Positions 30,830 through 39,041 of a stretch of DNA of 44,772 nt are shown here, one piece after another; the first letter of the stretch is position 1, and each line of letters begins with the position of its first letter. The notes under the pieces were generated by a model that saw only the letters and a list, made by a program, of their open reading frames with translations, made no database searches and was not told the origin of the DNA. A program made the translations under genes and the position numbers. Origin of the DNA: Micromonospora sp. H61 (GTDB lineage: Bacteria > Actinomycetota > Actinomycetes > Mycobacteriales > Micromonosporaceae); the NCBI RefSeq assembly GCF_018070325.1, contig NZ_JAGPXY010000055.1:1-44772 (forward strand). The letters are read 5' to 3'.

Positions 30830-32110
30830 TCAGATTGTCGGCGCGGGTGGTGTCGGCGTCGCACCGTCCTCGTCGGCCCGGCGCATCGCTCGCGGCAGTC
30901 GCAGCGCGACGACTCCGGTGGCCACCAGTCCGCCGACGCCCGCGAGCACCAGAGTCACCGGGGCGGACGTGGCGTCCAGCAGGACACCACCGGCGAGGTA
31001 GGACGCCGCGGCGGCGACCCCGATCGCACCGTACAGATTGCCGAAGACCCTGCCGAGCATGCCCGCTGGCACCGTGCGTTGCAGCAGCGTGCTGGAGGCG
31101 ACGTCCATGGCAGCCAATCCGAACCCACGGACGGCCTGCAGGGCGATCGCGGCGGCGACGGCCCAGGCGAGCCCGGTCAGCAGGTTGCCGACACTGCTGA
31201 CGGCGAAGCCGACGATCAGCAGCAGCGGCATCGCCGCCCTGGTGCCCCACCTGGACAACAGTGCGTAGCCGGCCACCAGTCCGACACCGACCGCGCCCAG
31301 CAGCAACCCGACAGCGGATTCGCCGACGTGGAAGGTCTTCTGGGCCAGCAGTACCAGGGCCACGTCGTCGACCCCGTTGAAGGCGACCACCGCGGTGAAG
31401 CCAAGGAAGATCACCCGCACCGTCGGAACACTCAACAGATAGCCGATGCCCGCTCTGGCCTGTCGCAGCAGGGACGGCTGGTGCCCGTCGCCGGTTGCCG
31501 GTGGAAGTGAGGGGAGCGTCGCGAGCAGCACGGCCGAGACCAGGAACGACACGGCGTCGACGAGCAGCACACCACGCAGTCCGACCAGCGGGAACAGGGC
31601 CGCGGCGAGCAGGGGGCCGACCGCCTCCGCCGCGTTGGAGCCGAACCCGAGGGTGGAGTTGGCGGTTTCCAGGTCACTGTCACCGACCAGTGCGGGCACC
31701 GCCGCCCGAGACGCCGGTTGGAAGAGCTGCGAGGCGGTGGCGCGAATCGCGACGAGAGCCAGCAGCATCGGCAGTGAGGGCATGGTGAGCACGATGACCA
31801 GCAGGACCACAGCTTGGACGAGTTCGCAGACGACCATCAATCGTCGGAGATTGAGCCGGTCAGCTAGGGCGCCGGTGAAGGGACCCAGCAGGGATGGAGC
31901 GAAGTCTCCGACAAGGAGCAGAAGCGCGACTGCCAGCCCCTTACCCGTCGTCTCGGCGACGTGGAAGATCAGCGCGACAAGGCTGAGTGAATCGCCCGCG
32001 TACGAGACGAGCCGTGCCGAGAAGAGCGTCCGGAATGGCCTGTTGTGGCGAAGTAGGTGGGTGGGACGCGACGGCGCAGCGTCTGCCGTGGCGGACGCTG
32101 CGCCGGACAT
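30830..32110 (-). CDS. MFS transporter (MFS_3-like)
   Basis: A 426-residue transporter with about twelve hydrophobic segments. FRTLFSARLVSYAGDSLSLVALIF at the N-terminus and GALADRLNLRRLMVVCELVQA, the basic loop after the second segment, match the MFS_3 exporter branch, and VPAGMLGRVFGNLYGAIG matches its late conserved stretch. Substrate unknown. No regulator lies next to it; upstream is the sigma-factor remnant. Confidence 0.85.
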   Translation of the reverse strand: MSGAASATADAAPSRPTHLLRHNRPFRTLFSARLVSYAGDSLSLVALIFHVAETTGKGLAVALLLLVGDFAPSLLGPFTGALADRLNLRRLMVVCELVQAVVLLVIVLTMPSLPMLLALVAIRATASQLFQPASRAAVPALVGDSDLETANSTLGFGSNAAEAVGPLLAAALFPLVGLRGVLLVDAVSFLVSAVLLATLPSLPPATGDGHQPSLLRQARAGIGYLLSVPTVRVIFLGFTAVVAFNGVDDVALVLLAQKTFHVGESAVGLLLGAVGVGLVAGYALLSRWGTRAAMPLLLIVGFAVSSVGNLLTGLAWAVAAAIALQAVRGFGLAAMDVASSTLLQRTVPAGMLGRVFGNLYGAIGVAAAASYLAGGVLLDATSAPVTLVLAGVGGLVATGVVALRLPRAMRRADEDGATPTPPAPTI

Positions 32111-32246
32111 CTCGAACTTCCCCTGTCGCTGAGGGCTGCGGTGCGGCGTCGTGCTGCCGATACAAGGACGGGTGAACCAGCCTGTGGGTGAAGGTAGCCA
32201 TCAGAGCGTCGGGGAGCGCGGTATTTACCGTTGTCGGGGAGCTGAT

Positions 32247-32716
32247 TCAGGAAGCGACCGGGACGTCGGTGGTGGTCCCGTTGGCGTCGGTGACCCGTAC
32301 CTCGGTCACGGTCGCGGGCAGGAGTGCCGCATCGCGGCCGACGTCCTGCCACTGGCCGTCGCCGACTCGGAAGCTCAGCGCTGACCCCTCGGCGGCCACG
32401 AGAACGCCCTGGTCGTCGGGCAGTCGTAGCCGCACAGGTAGGGGTGCCGACCAGTCCGCGGTCGTGCTGGCCACCGCTTCGAACGGAAGATATTTGCGGG
32501 CGAGCAGGGCGATGACCGATTGACCAGCGCACGTCGCGCGTACGCCTGCGGGCTGCTCTGCACCCGACGCCAGCGCACGTACATCTGCTCCAGCACCTCC
32601 TGAAGCAGGTCCTCCGCCGCGTGCCGATCCCCGGTCAGCAGGAAGGCAACCCGCAACAGCACCCCCGACCGTGAGCGAACGAAGTCGTCGAACTCCGCCC
32701 CGCTCGAATCCGTCAT
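32247..32716 (-). pseudogene. Truncated SigE-type sigma factor joined to a foreign C-terminal segment
   Basis: ATG 32716 follows GGGAGG and opens MTDSSGAEFDDFVRSRSG, then VAFLLTGDRHAAEDLLQEV, region 2 of the SigE family of ECF sigma factors, reaching ARRALVNRS at about 32520. There the sigma frame passes into meaningless sequence and stops at 32375; region 4 is missing. From about 32520 a different frame reads LLARKYLPFEAV, then DDQGVLVAAEGSALSFRVG, to 32247, which looks like the C-terminus of another protein, perhaps the gene that used to follow the sigma gene. A deletion fusing the two is the simplest explanation. Confidence 0.7.
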
Positions 32717-32848
32717 CTGACCTCCCGGCCTCGTCAACCAGCAAGACACCAGGTGGGCTCGCGAGGTTTACCGGTCCGGCAACTTCGCGCAGGTCGGACC
32801 CGGTGGAGGCCGGTGATCCGGGTTGCGCAGGTGGTAGACGGGCAGCGG

Positions 32849-33751
32849 TCAGTACGGGCACCTGCGCCCGTCGCGCACCATCTGCGCGTACGCGGTGCCG
32901 GTGATGCGCAGCCGATCGGTCTCGGTGCCGTCCTTGGCCCGGCAACCGTCGAACGGACTGACGTAGATCCAGGTGTAGGCCGAGTCGTCCGCGCGCCCGG
33001 TCACCTCGAACGGCTTGTCGCCGGGTGCCGAGATCACCATTGTCTGGCGTCGTCCGTCGGCCAGGTAATCCAACTCCAGTCGCCAACGGCAGTGCTGCTT
33101 GGCGGAGAGCGCTCGTACCTGGATGACGTTCTTCTCACCCTTGGGCAAGGTGATCTTGTGGGTGGCGAAGAACGGGGCACCGGCATCCTCGCCACCCGGG
33201 TCGTCGACGAGCATGCGGGGATTCGGTCGATCCACGTGTGTCACCAGGACGACCTTCCTGGAGTCGCCCTGGGATTCGTTGGGCTCCTGGATCCCGGTGA
33301 GCGGGGGGCGGCAGGGCTCGACGAGGACGGGCCGCAGGTCGACGGCCTCGGCGGCCTCGTCCCGGGTGCCGACGAGGGTGATCTCCCAGGTGCTCCGTTC
33401 GATGTCGACAGCGCCGGCCTCGACGGTCGGGTCGTCCGGCCGCTTGGCGTCCAGGCGAGCCAGGTCCGAGCCGGCGGGGTAGACGTAGTCGAGCGCGCCC
33501 TCCTGAGGGTAGGGAACGTGCTTCAGGTCCAGGACGACGACCGGCCCCCGCCCGGCCAACTGCTCGGCCAGTTCGTTCGCGGGCTTCCACTGGTTGATCG
33601 TGCCGACAATGACGGTGCCGAGCCAGGTGGCGACGGCGCCGACCACGATCGTCAGCAGCCAGGTGACGGGACGCTTCCACCAGGCGACGGTTGCCGGCGC
33701 GGCGACGGTGGGGACCTTACGGCGACGCGGGCGTTTGTTACGTGGACTCAT
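32849..33751 (-). CDS. Single-pass membrane protein, unknown
   Basis: A 300-residue protein. A basic N-terminus (RNKRPRRRK) is followed by one hydrophobic segment (TWLLTIVVGAVATWLGTVIVG) at about residues 35-55 and a long extracytoplasmic part with mixed strands, ending in YAQMVRDGRRCPY. Three to four cysteines may form disulfides. No family recognised. ATG 33751 has GGAGA nine bases upstream. It starts 14 bases inside the upstream membrane-protein gene, so the two are coupled. The pair may form a cell-envelope complex. Confidence 0.65.
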   Translation of the reverse strand: MSPRNKRPRRRKVPTVAAPATVAWWKRPVTWLLTIVVGAVATWLGTVIVGTINQWKPANELAEQLAGRGPVVVLDLKHVPYPQEGALDYVYPAGSDLARLDAKRPDDPTVEAGAVDIERSTWEITLVGTRDEAAEAVDLRPVLVEPCRPPLTGIQEPNESQGDSRKVVLVTHVDRPNPRMLVDDPGGEDAGAPFFATHKITLPKGEKNVIQVRALSAKQHCRWRLELDYLADGRRQTMVISAPGDKPFEVTGRADDSAYTWIYVSPFDGCRAKDGTETDRLRITGTAYAQMVRDGRRCPY

Positions 33752-34979
33752 GGACCGGAGTCTCCTGCGCATCGATGGACGTGTCGGTGTCGAGGAGCCG
33801 ACGGGCCAGCAGCACGGGCAACGCGACGAGCCAACCCCAGGCCGCGCCGAACCGCAGCGAGGAGGTCAATTGCAGGCCCAGGGACTCCCAGGGCGCGCAG
33901 CCGGTGGGGGAGTTCGAGATGGCGCAGTCGACGAGGACATCGGACGTCGCGGTCAGCGCGGCCGCCGCGATCGTGGCACCCCAACAGACGACGACGAGCC
34001 CGAGGCGGTGCCCGGAGTTCGGCAGGCCGGCGAGCAGCGCCCGGAGCAGGAGCCACAGCACCACCAGCAGAGCGAGGGCGAGCACCGACCTGTGCACCCA
34101 GACGTCCATCGACAGGGGATTCGGATCGATCTCCTGCGTCAGCCGATATTCGACGTCGTCGCGTACGCGTGGCGGCGGGGACAGGGCAGGGCGGGACAGG
34201 AACACACTGAGCAGCGCCAGGAATCCTCTCCCCGAGTAGCTGTCCCGCACCGCCTGGGTGCCGTTGATCAGGATGAGCACCAGCACCGGAAGGACGCCGG
34301 CCAGGGCAAGGTTCGCGCCGCGTCCTCGCACGTCGCCGATCAGCGGAACGCCGCGCTCGGTATCGACAGCCGCGTCCTGGGGCTCGTCGTCGCCCTCGTC
34401 GGTGTCCTTCCTGAGCCGGTTCAGCAGCAGTATCGCCAGGCTGGTGCAGCCCACCAGGGAGGCGTTCGTGCCCGCCAACAGGCAGCCGAGAAAGAGGGCG
34501 TCGGACGTCCAGCCGGTCAGCGTCAGGTGCGCGCTGGCAAGGAGCGTGGAATGGTCCAGCGCCTCGTTGGCGTACCAACCGGTGGGGGCGGTGTGGACGC
34601 GGACCACGAGGGTGGCCCACCAGAGCAGGTCCCCGATCGCCGTGGCGGTGAGGGCGGCGGCCGCGCCGACCATCGCCGCGACGAACGGGTAAGTCCGCCG
34701 GGTGACCAGGCCGCAGGCCAGGTACGTCGACACCCCGACCAGCAGGATCACGAGCCAGCGGATCAGCGGCGTCACCGCGTCCATCATGGGGGCGGTGACG
34801 GGGTCGAGGGGGGCGAAGAAGACAACGCCCTTCGTGACGAGGGTCCGGAAGTCGACGGCGGTCCGGGTGACGGTGATCGGCCCCGACATCGAGTTGACCT
34901 CGGCGGTGACCCCCAGGTACATCAGGATGGCGCCCGCTGCGGCGAGCACGGCGACGACGATCCTGAATGGTCGGCTCAT
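33738..34979 (-). CDS. Polytopic membrane protein, unknown
   Basis: A 413-residue protein with about seven or eight hydrophobic segments: FRIVVAVLAAAGAILMYLGV at the start, then LVILLVGVSTYLACGLV, AMVGAAAALTATAI, and later LAGVLPVLVLILING and ALALLVVLWLLLRALL. A hydrophilic cytoplasmic loop (RLRKDTDEGDDEPQDA) divides the fourth and fifth. No transporter or enzyme motif is visible, and I do not recognise the family. It overlaps the following single-pass gene. Confidence 0.65.
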   Translation of the reverse strand: MSRPFRIVVAVLAAAGAILMYLGVTAEVNSMSGPITVTRTAVDFRTLVTKGVVFFAPLDPVTAPMMDAVTPLIRWLVILLVGVSTYLACGLVTRRTYPFVAAMVGAAAALTATAIGDLLWWATLVVRVHTAPTGWYANEALDHSTLLASAHLTLTGWTSDALFLGCLLAGTNASLVGCTSLAILLLNRLRKDTDEGDDEPQDAAVDTERGVPLIGDVRGRGANLALAGVLPVLVLILINGTQAVRDSYSGRGFLALLSVFLSRPALSPPPRVRDDVEYRLTQEIDPNPLSMDVWVHRSVLALALLVVLWLLLRALLAGLPNSGHRLGLVVVCWGATIAAAALTATSDVLVDCAISNSPTGCAPWESLGLQLTSSLRFGAAWGWLVALPVLLARRLLDTDTSIDAQETPVHEST

Positions 34980-35074
34980 CGGGCCGGCCTCATCCCGGGG
35001 CGGGTCGTCACGCCGTCAGTCTCCCGCATCGTGCTGACTCGTACCGACCCCCGGAGGTGGTGGTTGACGACAGC

Positions 35075-35320
35075 TCAGCGGGCCTCTGCCCAGCCGACGA
35101 AACGCGGGGTCAGATCGGGCAGCGCGACGTCCGGGTTGAGCTTGGTGAGATCGTCGGTGGCTTCCTCCTGGACCTTCGCCAGGTGGATCAACAGGCCCGG
35201 TCGATCCTCGCGGTACTCGCCGAGCAGGCGCAGCTTCGCGGCCGAGCACGGCCACAGGATGCCGCAGACCGGGCAGCGCCACGACGGGCGCAACGGGGAG
35301 TGCTTCGGACGTTCGGGCAT
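35075..35320 (-). CDS. Small zinc-ribbon-like protein
   Basis: An 81-residue protein starting at the ATG at 35320. After PERPKHSPLRPSWRC it has WRCPVCGILWPC, a C-x-x-C with a further cysteine, and then a helical acidic segment. I recall short actinobacterial proteins with the same PSWRCPVCG start beside XRE/DUF397 pairs, sometimes loosely named flavin reductase; I do not accept that name. The divergent XRE gene begins 240 bases away. Confidence 0.65.
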   Translation of the reverse strand: MPERPKHSPLRPSWRCPVCGILWPCSAAKLRLLGEYREDRPGLLIHLAKVQEEATDDLTKLNPDVALPDLTPRFVGWAEAR

Positions 35321-35560
35321 CAGCCGACCCCAACGCTCGCGCAACGCCGGCCCGGTGTGGTTCTGCTGAACTGGACGCTCGCGGCGGTGGTCACCAGGAC
35401 CACGTCCCCGGCTCCGAGAGCGCCTCGTACCTCGTTCCGCACAGCTTCTCCTTGTCGTCGCAGCACCGTCTACACCGCACTTTGCCGGGGGTCGCTGGAC
35501 AAACACACAGCGTTAACTAATCTTCTCGGAGCAGCGGATTTGTTCCAGGGGAGGGACGGT

Positions 35561-36328
35561 ATGAACCACGCCTTTGTCGCGGCGTTGGCCGCGGCGGGTC
35601 ACACCGCCGAGAGCCTCGCAGGTCAGCTCGGTGTGCACCCGAAGACCGTCGCCAGGTGGGCAAACCCGGGGCACATTCCCCAGAGCCGACACCGTGCGAC
35701 AGTGGCGGGGCTGCTGGCAAAGGACGCCGACGCGCTGTGGCCGGACGTGATCCGTCGCCGTGAGCCGGTGTGGTTCCGGCCGTGGGTCGACCTCGAACGT
35801 GAGGCCGTGACACTGCGGTCGTTCCAGCTCGCGTGGGTGCCCGGGCTGCTGCAGACCGAGGCGTACGCCCGGGCGACCCTGGCCGGTGGGGTGCTGACAC
35901 CGGAGGCGGTCGCCGAGTTCGCCGAGGCGCGGATCAACCGGCAGGCGATCCTCGGCCGGGGTGGCGGCCCGCTGCTGATCGCCGTGCTGGACGAGGGGGT
36001 GCTGAGGCGGCGTGTCGGCGACGACCGCGCCTTGATGGCGGTGCAACTCGCGCGTCTGCTCGGGCACGCCGAGGCGGGCAGCGTGCAGCTCCACATCGTC
36101 CCGGCGGATGCGCCCAGCTACCCCGGGCTCGACGGACCGTTCACCATCGCCGACATGCCGGACGGGTCACGGGTCGCGCACGTCGACAGCGCGGCACGGG
36201 CGCAGATCCTCGATCAAACGTCGGATCTTGTTAGCCTGGAACGACGGTGGGAACGTATTCGCGGCGAGGCCCTGCCCCGAGGGCGTTCGTTGGAACTTCT
36301 CAGAGAAGCGGCAGCATCATGGACATGA
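35561..36328 (+). CDS. XRE-type regulator with DUF5753 effector domain
   Basis: A 255-residue protein. The first 65 residues are a helix-turn-helix (AAGHTAESLAGQLGVHPKTVARW) ending in DADALWPDVIRRR; the remainder is a DUF5753 domain (WVDLEREAVTLRSFQLAWVPGLLQTEAYARA, by parts) as in Scr1-like regulators. The N-terminal HTH resembles that of another actinobacterial XRE group, so the protein looks like a domain hybrid. ATG 35561 follows GGGGAGGG. The DUF397 gene starts inside its last codons. XRE/DUF397 pairs regulate development and antibiotic synthesis in streptomycetes. Confidence 0.87.
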   Translation: MNHAFVAALAAAGHTAESLAGQLGVHPKTVARWANPGHIPQSRHRATVAGLLAKDADALWPDVIRRREPVWFRPWVDLEREAVTLRSFQLAWVPGLLQTEAYARATLAGGVLTPEAVAEFAEARINRQAILGRGGGPLLIAVLDEGVLRRRVGDDRALMAVQLARLLGHAEAGSVQLHIVPADAPSYPGLDGPFTIADMPDGSRVAHVDSAARAQILDQTSDLVSLERRWERIRGEALPRGRSLELLREAAASWT

Positions 36329-36510
36329 CCGGTGCGCGGTGGCGGAAGAGCACGAAGAGCGGCGGCAACGGTGGTGACTGCGTCGAGGTTGCCGACAACC
36401 TTCCGGGCGTGGTCCTGGTTCGTGACACGAAGGACCGCGACGGCGGCACGCTGACGTTCAGTCCACAGTCGTGGCGTGGCTTCGTCGCGATGGCCCGCGA
36501 CGCCGGCTGA
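36319..36510 (+). CDS. DUF397 protein
   Basis: A 63-residue small protein with the DUF397 pattern: WRKSTKSGGNGGDCVEVADN, then VVLVRDTKDRDGGTLTF and WRGFVAMARDAG. Its ATG lies ten bases inside the XRE reading frame. DUF397 proteins (BldB-like/Scr2) antagonise or modulate the XRE partner. Confidence 0.92.
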   Translation: MDMTGARWRKSTKSGGNGGDCVEVADNLPGVVLVRDTKDRDGGTLTFSPQSWRGFVAMARDAG

Positions 36511-36523
36511 CCGACCACATCGC

Positions 36524-36557
36524 ACAACGGCTCCCGGCGTCGGCCGGGAGCCGTTGT
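36524..36557. terminator. Strong terminator hairpin
   Basis: Perfect 14-bp stem, ACAACGGCTCCCGG with CCGGGAGCCGTTGT, around a six-base loop, fourteen bases after the DUF397 stop and before the convergent MFS stop. Confidence 0.85.
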
Positions 36558-36607
36558 CGTCGGTAAGCCCGGCCGTCGGCCACGCCGAGCATCGACGGTC
36601 GATCTGA

Positions 36608-37840
36608 TCAACGGACGGCGGCGGGTTCGGCCGGTTGCGGTTGGGGGGTAGGCGGCCAGGTGAGTCGGCGTACGCCGGGCACGAGGGCGGTGCCCGCGCA
36701 GGAGGCGAGGACCAGCAGACCCGCGACGGCCAGCGGAACGGGTGCGCCGAACGCGTCGGCGGCCAACGGCGCCAGCGCGTAGCCCAGCGGCATGGCGCCC
36801 AGCGACACCAGCCAGTCGTACGAGGTGACCCGGGCCAGGACCTCCGGCGGGAAGTGGTGCTGCACGACGGTCTCCCACACCGGGTTGAGGTAGCCGAGGG
36901 CGGTCAGCGCCACCGCGTAGGCGACGATCACCGCGGGGGCGGGCGCGGCGACGGCGAGCAGGAACAGTGGCGCGGCGTAACAGGCCAGCCCGAGGTTGGC
37001 CAGCAGCACCGGCCGGTGCAGCCGGACCCGCCCGGCCAGCAGCGATCCGGTGAGCATCCCGATCGCGCCGGCCTGCAACAGCAGCACCCAGGTCGTCTCG
37101 CCACCCAGGCGGTCGATGGCGACGGCCGGCCCGAGGGTCATCAGCACGGCGGCGGCGCCGTTCCACACGCCGTGCCCGAGCAGGCTGGACCAGAACCAGT
37201 CGCGGGCGCGTACCTCGCTGAAGCCGTGCCGCAGGTCGGCGAGGACGGAACGGCGGGGCACCGGCACGTGACGGACCCGCACCAGCGCGAGCAGCGTGGC
37301 GCTGAGCGCGAACGACGCGCCGTCCAGGATGAACGCCCAGCCGGGTCCGGCGGCCCAGATGAGCGCGCCGGCCAGGGCCGGCCCGGCGAGGCGGCTGGTG
37401 TTGGCGGTGATCCCCATCAGGGCGTTGGCCTTCTGCCGGTCGGCCGGCTCGACGGTGCCGGCGACCAGCGGAGACGCGGTCGGGATGGCGAACGCCGAGG
37501 CGGTGCCGCCGAGCGCGGACGCCACCACCACTGTGGTCAGTGACGGGTCGCCGCCGAGCAGTTCCACGCCGACCGCGACCTGCGTGGCGCAGCGGACCAG
37601 GTCGGCCAGGAGGGCGACCCGGCGCGCGTCGAACCGGTCGGCCACCACCCCGCCGAACGGCAACAGGACCAGCCGGGTCACGACCGCCGCGGCGAGGACG
37701 ACGGCCAGCGCGCCGGTGGAGCCGGTGGCCCGCAGCACGGCCAGCGCCAGCGCGGCGGGCACCACCGCGTCGCCGAGGGCGGAGATGGTGCGACCCAGGA
37801 ACAGCAGTCGGAAGGAGTGGTTGCGCAGCGGGTGAGCCAT
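36608..37840 (-). CDS. MFS exporter (MFS_3-like)
   Basis: A 410-residue transporter with about twelve hydrophobic segments. FRLLFLGRTISALGDAVVPAALALAVL at the N-terminus and GGVVADRFDARRVALLADLVRC are the MFS_3 pattern, and YLNPVWETVVQHHFPPEVLARVTSYDW its late conserved region. ATG 37840 was chosen because the frame upstream crosses the operator and the divergent MarR gene. Divergent from MarR, and therefore a likely drug exporter under MarR control. Confidence 0.88.
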   Translation of the reverse strand: MAHPLRNHSFRLLFLGRTISALGDAVVPAALALAVLRATGSTGALAVVLAAAVVTRLVLLPFGGVVADRFDARRVALLADLVRCATQVAVGVELLGGDPSLTTVVVASALGGTASAFAIPTASPLVAGTVEPADRQKANALMGITANTSRLAGPALAGALIWAAGPGWAFILDGASFALSATLLALVRVRHVPVPRRSVLADLRHGFSEVRARDWFWSSLLGHGVWNGAAAVLMTLGPAVAIDRLGGETTWVLLLQAGAIGMLTGSLLAGRVRLHRPVLLANLGLACYAAPLFLLAVAAPAPAVIVAYAVALTALGYLNPVWETVVQHHFPPEVLARVTSYDWLVSLGAMPLGYALAPLAADAFGAPVPLAVAGLLVLASCAGTALVPGVRRLTWPPTPQPQPAEPAAVR

Positions 37841-37862
37841 GGCCACAAACGTACTTCGACAT

Positions 37863-37889
37863 CGAATATTTCGGCAACGAATATTTCGG
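37863..37889. promoter_or_regulatory. Twin direct repeats, probable MarR operator
   Basis: CGAATATTTCGG occurs twice (37863-37874 and 37878-37889), fifteen bases apart. Each unit is nearly self-complementary. They sit between the divergent MFS and MarR starts. Confidence 0.7.
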
Positions 37890-37909
37890 TCCCGAGATAG
37901 GCTGGCGCG

Positions 37910-38425
37910 GTGACCACCACTCCGGACGCCGTCGACCGGCACATCGAGCGCTGGTTGCCGGTGCTGCCCGACCTCGACGCGGACGTCGAGGGGGCGGTGA
38001 CCAGGATGATCCGACTGACCCGGCATCTGCGGGCCGTCAAGGAGCGGGTCCTGGTCGACCTCGACCTGCTGGCCCACGAGTACGACACCCTGCACGCCCT
38101 GGCCGGTCGCGGTGGCCGGGCCGCACCCTCGGACCTCGCCGCGGACCTCACGATGGCCCCCGCCTCGATCACCGCGCGGGTGGACGCGCTGCTGCGGCGG
38201 GGCTTCGTGCACCGGATTCCGTCGACAGTCGACCGTCGACGCGTCGACGTGGAACTCACCGAGGCGGGTCAGGCCGCCTGGCGCGGGGCGATGGAGGTCC
38301 AGGGCGCCGAGGAGCTCCGCCTGCTCGGCGCGCTCACCGCTACCGAGCGGCGACACCTCTCCGACCTGCTGCGCCGGGTGCTGCTCGTCGCCGAGCAGCC
38401 ACAGAGCGCGCCGCAGACCGACTGA
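37910..38425 (+). CDS. MarR-family regulator
   Basis: A 171-residue winged-helix protein. The core reads VLVDLDLLAHEYDTLHALAGRGG, then PSDLAADLTMAPASITARVDALLRRGFV with the recognition helix in SITARVDALLRRG, and PSTVDRRRVDVELTEAGQAAW, where DRR is the wing motif common to MarR. GTG 37910. It is divergent from the MFS exporter. Confidence 0.9.
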   Translation: MTTTPDAVDRHIERWLPVLPDLDADVEGAVTRMIRLTRHLRAVKERVLVDLDLLAHEYDTLHALAGRGGRAAPSDLAADLTMAPASITARVDALLRRGFVHRIPSTVDRRRVDVELTEAGQAAWRGAMEVQGAEELRLLGALTATERRHLSDLLRRVLLVAEQPQSAPQTD

Positions 38426-38472
38426 GCGGGGCCGAAAAATCGCCTGGCGGTCCGCGTACCGTTGATGCAAGG

Positions 38473-38997
38473 GTGACCGGCGTGACTGCGCATGTGCTGG
38501 CCGGGGCCCTGGCCGACGACGGACGGCGACGGATCTTCGCGGCGATCGTGCTGGGTGCGACCAGCGCGACCGAGGTCGCCGAGCGGACCGGCCTGCCGGC
38601 GCGGGTGGTGCTCACCGCGGTCCGCCGGCTCACCGACGCGGGCCTCGTCACCGGCGCGGACGGCGCGTTCGCGGCCGACGAGGTGTCGCTGCGGGCCACC
38701 GCGCGTGACAGTCGCCCGGCCGACGACGCCGAACCCGGCGTCGACCCGGTGCTGCGGACCTTCCTACGTGCGGGCGTCCTGGTGAGTCTGCCGGCGCAGC
38801 GGGGTCGACGGCGGGTAGTGCTCGCGCACATCGCCGAGCAGTCGTTCGAGCCGGGCACCCGCTATCCGGAGCGGGCCGTCGACGACGCGCTCAAGCCGTG
38901 GTGCGCCGCAGGAGGGTCGGATCACGTGACGCTGCGCCGGTATCTGATCGACGAGCAGTTGCTCACCCGCGAGCACGGCGTCTACCAGCGGCTCTGA
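38473..38997 (+). CDS. DUF2087-domain protein with N-terminal HTH
   Basis: A 174-residue protein. The N-terminal half is a winged helix-like segment (TSATEVAERTGLPARVVLTAVRRLTDAGLV), and the C-terminal half has the DUF2087 pattern: VVLAHIAEQSFEPGTRYPERAVDDAL, then VTLRRYLIDEQLLTREHGVYQRL. Function unknown, probably a regulator. GTG 38473 is used; a GTG at 38482 is possible. It follows MarR on the same strand after 47 bases. Confidence 0.82.
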   Translation: MTGVTAHVLAGALADDGRRRIFAAIVLGATSATEVAERTGLPARVVLTAVRRLTDAGLVTGADGAFAADEVSLRATARDSRPADDAEPGVDPVLRTFLRAGVLVSLPAQRGRRRVVLAHIAEQSFEPGTRYPERAVDDALKPWCAAGGSDHVTLRRYLIDEQLLTREHGVYQRL

Positions 38998-39041
38998 TCG
39001 TCCGCCGCGCGAACCGTCCCGCCGTCGCGCATCGGATGTGG

